This document shows positions 1 to 4,494 of a stretch of DNA of 6,284 bases, piece after piece. Positions within the stretch are counted from its first letter, which is position 1, and each line of letters begins with the position of its first letter. The position numbers and the translations under genes are program-made. The stretch comes from Patescibacteria group bacterium (GTDB taxonomy: Bacteria > Patescibacteriota > Patescibacteriia > UBA2591 > PGYQ01), in NCBI GenBank assembly GCA_020057535.1, contig JAGVFS010000006.1, positions 1 through 6,284 of the forward strand, in the 5' to 3' direction. The notes below the pieces were generated by a model. The model searched no databases, was not told the origin of the DNA, and saw only the letters and a program-made list of their open reading frames with translations.

Positions 1-726
1 CGTTGGTAAATCTTTTATAATCACTCCATAGTTGATAACTATTGTTCTATTACAAAGAGATTCAATATCGCCGACATCGTGAGAAGTTAAAAATATTGTT
101 GCATTTTCTTCTTTATTTATTTTAAGTAACAAATCACGAAGCATTTTTTTTGCCACAACATCAAGCCCGATTGTTGGTTCGTCAAGAAATATAATTTTTG
201 GTTTATGAATCAAGGAAGCCGCAACTTCTGCCCTCATACGTTGACCGAGCGAAAGTTTGCGAACTGGTTGCGTAATAAATGAACTAAGATCAAAAAATTT
301 TACAAGTTCGGCAATTCTTTTCTTAATTTCTTTTTCAGGCATATCGTACATCACTCCAAAAAATTCAAAAGAATCGGTTAGCGGAAGGTTTGGTAAAAGT
401 TGTGAACGTTGACCAAAAACCGTGCCAATTTGGTAGGCAAGTTTCTTTCTGTTTTTTGTTGGATCAAAACCAAGAATATTTATTTTACCAAAAGTTGGAA
501 AAAGTATACCCGTAAGCATTTTAATTGTAGTGGATTTACCTGCTCCATTAGGACCAATAAATGCTATGCGTTCACCGTGCTTAACTGAAAAAGAGATGTC
601 ATTAACCGCGATAATTTCTTTAGTTTCGGGAGAAAATAAATTTTTTACCCAACCAACTGAAGGATTTTTAACTGGAAATGAAAATTTTTTTGACAGATTA
701 GAAACAATAATAGAATTTGGGTTCAT
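1..726 (-). CDS. ABC-2-type transporter ATP-binding protein, C-terminus cut by window edge
   Basis: This is the nucleotide-binding subunit of an ABC exporter, which would hydrolyse ATP on the cytoplasmic side to power a separate membrane permease. The 242 visible residues contain a complete ATPase core: Walker [10 protein letters not shown] (58-66), Q-loop VFGQRSQL (103-110), signature LSLGQ (158-162), Walker B IIFLDEP (178-184), D-loop GLD (187-189) and switch His216 in TSHD. The FGQRSQL and [10 protein letters not shown] wording, and the long stretch before Walker A with [10 protein letters not shown], match my recollection of the COG4586 subfamily, whose partners are COG4587/COG3694 permeases. 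Those would be expected left of position 1. The stop codon is outside the window; family members run to roughly 320 residues. The ATG at 726 is the only plausible start, because a stop lies in frame at 760-762 and no ATG intervenes. No Shine-Dalgarno sequence is visible. The transported substrate cannot be inferred. Confidence 0.92.
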   Translation of the reverse strand, partial: MNPNSIIVSNLSKKFSFPVKNPSVGWVKNLFSPETKEIIAVNDISFSVKHGERIAFIGPNGAGKSTTIKMLTGILFPTFGKINILGFDPTKNRKKLAYQIGTVFGQRSQLLPNLPLTDSFEFFGVMYDMPEKEIKKRIAELVKFFDLSSFITQPVRKLSLGQRMRAEVAASLIHKPKIIFLDEPTIGLDVVAKKMLRDLLLKINKEENATIFLTSHDVGDIESLCNRTIVINYGVIIKDLPT

Positions 727-734
727 AAAAATAA

Positions 735-764
735 TATAGGGAACAAAAATTTTTGTTTCCTATA
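735..764. repeat. 30-bp near-perfect palindrome between rmuC and the ABC gene
   Basis: The two 15-bp arms (735-749 and 750-764) are inverted copies with one mismatch at the 741/758 pair. The inner part is AAAAATTTTT and the outer ends are TATAGG/CCTATA. In a minus-strand transcript it would fold into a long hairpin with one A-C mismatch, followed by a T-rich run (TTATTTTT) directly before the ABC start codon. It could be the rmuC terminator, an RNA element controlling the ABC gene, or a binding site for a dimeric repressor. The sequence alone does not decide, but the extent of symmetry is well beyond what AT-richness gives by chance, because it includes GGG/CCC-type positions. Confidence 0.6.
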
Positions 765-790
765 ATTTCGCGAATAAATATAAATAAATT

Positions 791-1855
791 TTATTCTGTT
801 TGCGGTTTGTCTAATATTAATGGTTCAATGTTTTTTTCGCCTCCAGTTATTTTTGTTATATCTTTGTCAATTTTAACAAATTCTTTATAGGCGTTATTGT
901 AATGATTAACAGAGGTAGACATGCTTAAACCTAAACGTTTAAAAAAATCTTCATAACTTAAAATGTGTTTACTTAATTTTTGAACATTAATTGAAATTTC
1001 CTTGGCGCTTTCTTCAATTTGTAAAGCGCGTAAACCTTGCAAAACTGTTTGTAAATAAGCCAAAAATGAAGTTGGTGAAACAATAATTACATGTTTATCT
1101 TTAAAAGCGTATTCAATTAAATCGCGAGTATTTATTTGCACAGCGCCAACTTTATTAATTAATAAATCATAATAAATCGCTTCGCTTGGAATAAACATAA
1201 AAGCAAAATCCATAGTTTTTTCAGCTGGTTTAATATATTTTGAAGTTTCATCAATGCGTGTTTTTAAATCTGTCTTAAACCTCCGTTCTAATTTTTCTCT
1301 CTCTGTTGGATCATTGGTATTTAAAATTTTTTCATAATTTTCCAAACTAAATTTTGAATCCACTGGAATAATTTTATCTTTAACCAATATTATTGCGTCA
1401 ACGATTGTGCCATCTTTAAATCTGTATTGCATTTGATATGAATTTGGAGGTAAAACATTTTTTAAAGCTTCTTCTAAAAAATACTCCCCTAAAACCCCGC
1501 GTTGTTTTGGATTTTTTAAAATATCTTGTAAATTTTGCAATTGGCTGGAAAAATTTATTACTTGTTTATTAGTTTCATCTAATTTAATTAATTTTTCAGT
1601 CACTTGAGTAATTATTTTAGTTGTCTGTCCGAATTGAACTTGATTAGCGCGATGAGTTTCAGATAATTTGTTATCCAAAGTTTGTCTAAGTTCGTTATTT
1701 TGTTCCTTAAGTTGTGTTAATCGTTCCATCATAGTTACTAATTTTTCTCCATCGTTAGTATTTTTTAGTTTAGTTAATAAAAAAATTATCACAGCAAATC
1801 CAGCGATTAATAAAATAGCGATTAAGATGATAAAAATGATAATTGAAATTTGCAT
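791..1855 (-). CDS. rmuC: DNA recombination protein RmuC
   Basis: RmuC proteins are putative nucleases that limit rearrangements at inverted repeats and other structured DNA. The biochemical reaction is poorly defined even in well-studied bacteria. The 354-residue protein starts with one hydrophobic membrane segment (about residues 3-28). A charged, heptad-like coiled-coil region follows (about 35-112), then the RmuC domain (about 113-320). Family hallmarks are visible: RGVLGEYFLEEAL (119-131), Asp153 in the GTIVDAII strand, VDSK (165-168) as the PD-(D/E)XK-like catalytic triad region, FMFIPSEAIY (219-228) and VSPTSF (259-264). The length is at the short end for the family and the C-terminus is brief. 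It lies 64 bp upstream of the ABC ATPase gene in the same direction, so co-transcription is possible. A palindrome sits between them. It begins 202 bp after the truncated lepA. The ATG at 1855 is well placed because it gives the membrane anchor. No Shine-Dalgarno sequence precedes it. Confidence 0.93.
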   Translation of the reverse strand: MQISIIIFIILIAILLIAGFAVIIFLLTKLKNTNDGEKLVTMMERLTQLKEQNNELRQTLDNKLSETHRANQVQFGQTTKIITQVTEKLIKLDETNKQVINFSSQLQNLQDILKNPKQRGVLGEYFLEEALKNVLPPNSYQMQYRFKDGTIVDAIILVKDKIIPVDSKFSLENYEKILNTNDPTEREKLERRFKTDLKTRIDETSKYIKPAEKTMDFAFMFIPSEAIYYDLLINKVGAVQINTRDLIEYAFKDKHVIIVSPTSFLAYLQTVLQGLRALQIEESAKEISINVQKLSKHILSYEDFFKRLGLSMSTSVNHYNNAYKEFVKIDKDITKITGGEKNIEPLILDKPQTE

Positions 1856-1874
1856 AAGATAATAATTAAAAAAT

Positions 1875-1902
1875 AAAATATTTTAAAATTTATCAATGTG
1901 AA
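1875..1902 (-). promoter_or_regulatory. Candidate promoter for rmuC
   Basis: On the minus strand TTCACA (plus positions 1897-1902) matches five of six bases of the -35 consensus. It is separated by 16 bp from TATTTT (1875-1880), a weak -10 match. The -10 box lies about 20 bp before the rmuC ATG, which would give a very short leader, in keeping with the absence of a Shine-Dalgarno sequence. In DNA this AT-rich such matches arise easily by chance, so this is only a candidate. Confidence 0.25.
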
Positions 1903-1915
1903 TTATTAAACACAT

Positions 1916-1935
1916 ATTTATAAAATTTTATAAAT
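1916..1935. repeat. 20-bp perfect AT-only palindrome
   Basis: The sequence ATTTATAAAATTTTATAAAT is a perfect inverted repeat in the gap between lepA and rmuC, upstream of the candidate rmuC promoter. It is composed only of A and T, so it may be fortuitous in this base composition. It could also be a cruciform, a protein-binding site, or a remnant of the event that removed the end of lepA. Confidence 0.4.
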
Positions 1936-1975
1936 CCTTTAATACCAGAATATTTTACAATGAATTTTTAAAATT

Positions 1976-1995
1976 TTAGGCTTTATTGAGTCTAA
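1976..1995 (-). terminator. Weak hairpin downstream of lepA
   Basis: Seven-base arms TTAGGCT and AGTCTAA enclose a six-base loop, 63-82 nt after the lepA stop. On the minus-strand RNA the stem has one A-C mismatch and is followed by an A/T run (AATTTTAAAAATT). On the plus strand the same position is a G-U pair and a short T-run follows. It may be a poor terminator for lepA, but support is thin. Confidence 0.25.
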
Positions 1996-2057
1996 TATGT
2001 TTTTGAATTTATGTATTTATATCAATGTAAAAATATATTTACAGATCTAAACATCAA

Positions 2058-3209
2058 TTATCTTAAAATCATTTTATACGCCACGCTTGGGGTGGTAATT
2101 ATAAGATTTAATCCATATTCTCGATGTAAACGTTCTTGAATAATTTCTAAATGTAACATTCCTAAAAATCCACAACGAAAACCAAACCCTAAGGCTTGAG
2201 AAACTTCTGGTTCATAAAATAAACTTGCGTCAGTTAATTTTAATTTATCTAACGCTTCTCGAAATTTTGAATAATCACTTCCATCTTTACAAAATAATCC
2301 GGCAAAAACCATTGGCTTTACTTCTTTATATCCGGGTAAAGCTTTTATTTTATAATCACAAGCTGTATTTTGTATTATTATTGTGTCTCCAACTTTACAG
2401 CTTTTTATATCCTTTAAACCAGTGGCAATATAACCAATTTCGCCAGTTTCTAAGTTGTTTTTTGGAAAAAAATTAGGTTTAAAAATTCCTACTTCTAAAA
2501 TTTCAGCTTGTTTTTTTGTTCCCATAAATTCAATTTGATCGCCCTTTTTTATTTTTCCGTCAATAATACGAACGTAAACAATCACTCCTTTATATTCATC
2601 ATAAACCGAATCAAAAATTAAAGCGCGTAAAGGTTTATTTGAATTATCAGTTGGAGGAGGAATATATTTAATTACTGAACACAAAAGTTGTTCAACTCCT
2701 TCGCCTGTTTTTGCGGAAATAAAAAGTGGTTTACAACAAATATTTGACGATGATTCGTAATTTAATAACTGTTCTATTTCTTTTACTGTTTTTTCTAATT
2801 GAGCGTTAGGTAAATCAATTTTATTTATTACTGGAATAATAAATAAATTTTGTTCCAAGGCTAGGTGTAAATTAGTCAAGGTTTGCGCTTGAATTCCTTG
2901 TGTAGCGTCTACTAATAAAATAGCCCCCTCTACGGCGGCCAAAGATCGCGAGACTTCATAAGTAAAATCAACATGCCCAGGAGTATCGATTAAATTTAAC
3001 TTGTAGTTTATAGTTGATAGTTGGTAGTCAAGTTGAACTGGTTGAAGTTTAATTGTAATGCCTTTTTCTCTTTCTAAATCCATTTGATCTAAAAATTGCG
3101 AGCGCATTTTTAGTTTATCTATTGTTTTTGTTAATTCCAAAAAACGATCGGCAAGAGTCGATTTTCCATGATCAATATGCGCAATAATACAAAAATTTCG
3201 AATATCCAC
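2058..3209 (-). CDS. lepA: Elongation factor 4 (LepA), C-terminally truncated
   Basis: EF-4/LepA is a ribosome-associated translational GTPase affecting tRNA position and initiation. The G domain is intact: G1 AHIDHGKST (10-18), Thr52 of ITIK (G2), DTPGH with the catalytic His (75-79, G3), NKID (129-132, G4) and SAK (165-167, G5). Domain II follows (about 190-285), then domain III with PMVFAGLF (299-306) and GFGFRCGFLGMLHLEIIQER (341-360). The protein stops at residue 383, just after TTPSVAYK, where full-length homologues of about 600 residues continue into domain V and the LepA-specific C-terminal domain. No frame in the 202 bp downstream encodes the missing part, so this is a deletion or natural short form, not a simple frameshift. 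The start is GTG; a stop (3234-3236) lies upstream without an in-frame ATG. Residues 61-70 are encoded by a heptamer tract. It may be a decaying pseudogene, since LepA is dispensable in many bacteria, or a shortened functional GTPase. Confidence 0.85.
   Translation of the reverse strand: MDIRNFCIIAHIDHGKSTLADRFLELTKTIDKLKMRSQFLDQMDLEREKGITIKLQPVQLDYQLSTINYKLNLIDTPGHVDFTYEVSRSLAAVEGAILLVDATQGIQAQTLTNLHLALEQNLFIIPVINKIDLPNAQLEKTVKEIEQLLNYESSSNICCKPLFISAKTGEGVEQLLCSVIKYIPPPTDNSNKPLRALIFDSVYDEYKGVIVYVRIIDGKIKKGDQIEFMGTKKQAEILEVGIFKPNFFPKNNLETGEIGYIATGLKDIKSCKVGDTIIIQNTACDYKIKALPGYKEVKPMVFAGLFCKDGSDYSKFREALDKLKLTDASLFYEPEVSQALGFGFRCGFLGMLHLEIIQERLHREYGLNLIITTPSVAYKMILR
3001..3028 (-). repeat. Four-copy heptamer tandem tract inside lepA
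   Basis: On the minus strand four consecutive seven-base units follow the pattern ACTAYMA (ACTACCA, ACTATCA, ACTATAA, ACTACAA), 28 nt in all. They encode residues 61-70 (DYQLSTINYK), the variable loop just before the G3 strand of the GTPase domain. The tract replaces the usual loop with almost no length change, and flanking conserved residues are intact. Confidence 0.75.
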
Positions 3210-3300
3210 AGAAAGAAAATTAAAAATTAAGAATCATTTTGAATTACAAAATGCAGTTTTTTATATCGTTGTGAGACTAATGACGTTATATTAAAAAATA

Positions 3301-3321
3301 TTTAACTATTTTATAGTTAAG
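3301..3321 (-). terminator. Probable intrinsic terminator of porB
   Basis: Perfect eight-base arms TTAACTAT (3302-3309) and ATAGTTAA (3313-3320) enclose a three-base loop. On the minus strand the hairpin is followed at once by ATATTTTTTAATAT, giving the U-rich tail expected of a Rho-independent terminator. It lies about 70 nt after the porB stop. The stem has only two G-C pairs, so its strength is uncertain, but the position and tail fit. Confidence 0.4.
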
Positions 3322-3336
3322 TTCTTCAGTAATATA

Positions 3337-3365
3337 GATTGCCCCACAAATACGCTCGCAATGAC
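3337..3365 (-). repeat. GTCATTGCGAG-type dispersed inverted-repeat element
   Basis: Read on the minus strand the segment begins GTCATTGCGAGCG and ends GGGGCAATC, with ATTGC/GCAAT arms (plus 3358-3362 and 3338-3342) around a 15-nt interior. It is visibly richer in G and C than the surrounding intergenic DNA. I recognise this as a short intergenic repeat of the CATTGCGAGCG...GCAATC form that recurs in many unrelated bacterial genomes. That recognition is from memory and only one copy is visible here. It sits between the porB stop and the probable porB terminator, so it would be transcribed in the porB 3' untranslated region. Confidence 0.55.
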
Positions 3366-3388
3366 AAATGGGAGATTTTACATTAAAG

Positions 3389-4297
3389 TTACAAGCTAAT
3401 TTTCAAGAGTTCGTTCCATTCTTGATCTATTTTTTCTTGAATAGTTTTAATAATTTTTTTATTTTCTGGTTTAAAGAGATGAGAGAATCTTTTTTGCGTT
3501 TTTAAAAATTCTTCAATTGGAAGTTTTTCTTTTGGTTGATAATTTAATTTATATTTTCCATTTTCTATCTCATATAAAGGCCAAAAACAAGAGGCAATTG
3601 CCATTTTTGAAATTTGAATTGTTGAATCAAAAGAAAATTTCCAATTTAATGGACAAGGTGAAAAAATATTTAAAACTGCCGGACCTTTGACTTGAAAAGC
3701 TTTTTCGGCTTTTTGATATAAATCAGCCCAATGATGCACAGCGGATTGAGCGGCATAAGGAATATTATGAGCCGCGATAATTTTAATTAAATCTTTTTTA
3801 AAAACTTTTTTTCCGGCAGGCGTTGTAGATGTAATGGCGCCATAAGGTGTTGCTGAAGATCGTTGATTACCGGTGTTCATATAAGCCTCATTATCATAAC
3901 AAACATAAACAAAATCATGTCCTCGTTCTAAAGCGCCGGATAAAGATTGTAATCCAATATCATATGTTCCGCCATCACCGCCAAAAACCACAAATTTAAT
4001 TTGTTTTTTTATTTCCCCCTTTTTTTTTAAAAAATTATAAGCGCTTTCAATTCCAGAAACCGTTGCCGAAGCGTTTTCAAAAGCGTTATGTATCCACGAT
4101 ACATTCCATGAAGTTTGCGGATAAACGCTTGAAACAATTTCAAGACATCCAGTAGCATTCACAACAACAACCGGATCTTTACTCGCGGCTAAAATTGTTC
4201 TAACAATAATAGGAATAGAGCAACCAGCACATGTCCGATGCCCGCTAGCAAAATAATTTTGTTTTTGAATTTTTTGAGTTAGATTTTTTAAATCCAT
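3389..4297 (-). CDS. porB: Pyruvate/2-oxoacid:ferredoxin oxidoreductase, beta subunit
   Basis: This is the thiamine-diphosphate-binding beta subunit of the enzyme that oxidatively decarboxylates pyruvate or a related 2-oxoacid to acyl-CoA, passing electrons to ferredoxin in the cytoplasm. Cofactor residues are in GGDGGTYDIG (106-115) and YDNEAYMNTGNQRS (134-147), followed by SATP. Four cysteines fit the proximal 4Fe-4S cluster: C23 and C26 (RTCAGC), C51 (NATGCLE) and C215 (SPCPLNW). The C26-C51 spacing of 25 equals that of the homologous domain in single-chain pyruvate:ferredoxin oxidoreductase. At 302 residues it is full length and looks functional. No alpha, gamma or delta subunit gene is in the window, although these normally adjoin porB: elp3 lies upstream and lepA downstream. 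Which 2-oxoacid it uses cannot be read from the beta subunit. The ATG at 4297 precedes the conserved start LTQKIQKQNYFASGHRTCAGC without a Shine-Dalgarno sequence. Confidence 0.93.
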   Translation of the reverse strand: MDLKNLTQKIQKQNYFASGHRTCAGCSIPIIVRTILAASKDPVVVVNATGCLEIVSSVYPQTSWNVSWIHNAFENASATVSGIESAYNFLKKKGEIKKQIKFVVFGGDGGTYDIGLQSLSGALERGHDFVYVCYDNEAYMNTGNQRSSATPYGAITSTTPAGKKVFKKDLIKIIAAHNIPYAAQSAVHHWADLYQKAEKAFQVKGPAVLNIFSPCPLNWKFSFDSTIQISKMAIASCFWPLYEIENGKYKLNYQPKEKLPIEEFLKTQKRFSHLFKPENKKIIKTIQEKIDQEWNELLKISL

Positions 4298-4390
4298 AAA
4301 ATAAACAAATATTTATTTTAGAGAAATTTTAAAGTGATACATAAAATAAATATTTTATAATTCGATTTTCGCTAATTTAAAAATATTAAA

Positions 4391-4413
4391 TTTTAGCTAA
4401 TTTTTAGCTAAAG
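4391..4413 (-). terminator. Hairpin downstream of elp3, possible terminator
   Basis: Perfect nine-base arms TTTAGCTAA (4392-4400) and TTAGCTAAA (4404-4412) enclose a three-base loop, 82-103 nt after the elp3 stop. On the minus strand an A/T-rich stretch containing ATATTTTT follows. The design resembles the hairpin after porB (short loop, AT-rich stem), which supports a terminator role. If the candidate promoter at 4466-4493 is real, the hairpin would instead lie in the porB leader. Confidence 0.3.
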
Positions 4414-4465
4414 AAATTTACTACAACAAACACCCCTATAAAAATGATTCTGTGTTTAACTAAAA

Positions 4466-4493
4466 AATGTAATTTTCTCTTCATGAAGGTCAA
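4466..4493 (-). promoter_or_regulatory. Candidate promoter for porB with overlapping palindrome
   Basis: Immediately after the elp3 stop, the minus strand shows TTGACC (4488-4493, five of six -35 bases) and, 16 bp on, TACATT (4466-4471, four of six -10 bases). A perfect ten-base palindrome CTTCATGAAG (4479-4488) begins at the last base of the -35 box and fills the upstream half of the spacer, as an operator could. Transcription from here would give a leader of about 160 nt before porB. It is a pattern match only. Confidence 0.25.
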
Positions 4494-4494
4494 A

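Noticed and set aside
530..739. 69-residue plus-strand frame opposite the ABC ATPase gene
   Set aside because: It lies antisense to a strongly supported ABC ATPase frame (Walker A region) and resembles no protein I know.
1668..1862. 64-residue plus-strand frame opposite the start of rmuC
   Set aside because: Antisense to the rmuC membrane anchor and coiled coil. Its hydrophobic look comes from A/T-rich complementary codons.
1891..2028. Direct repeat TATCAATGT at 1891-1899 and 2020-2028
   Set aside because: Nine bases shared in a 200-bp AT-rich stretch is not unlikely by chance, and the flanks differ.
1856..2057. Remnant of the lepA C-terminus after the stop, implying a simple frameshift
   Set aside because: Reading the three minus frames gives frequent stops and nothing like LepA domain V or the Lys-rich C-terminus, so the missing part is absent, not out of frame.
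2225..2476. 83-residue plus-strand frame opposite lepA
   Set aside because: Antisense to conserved LepA domains II-III, with no recognisable features.
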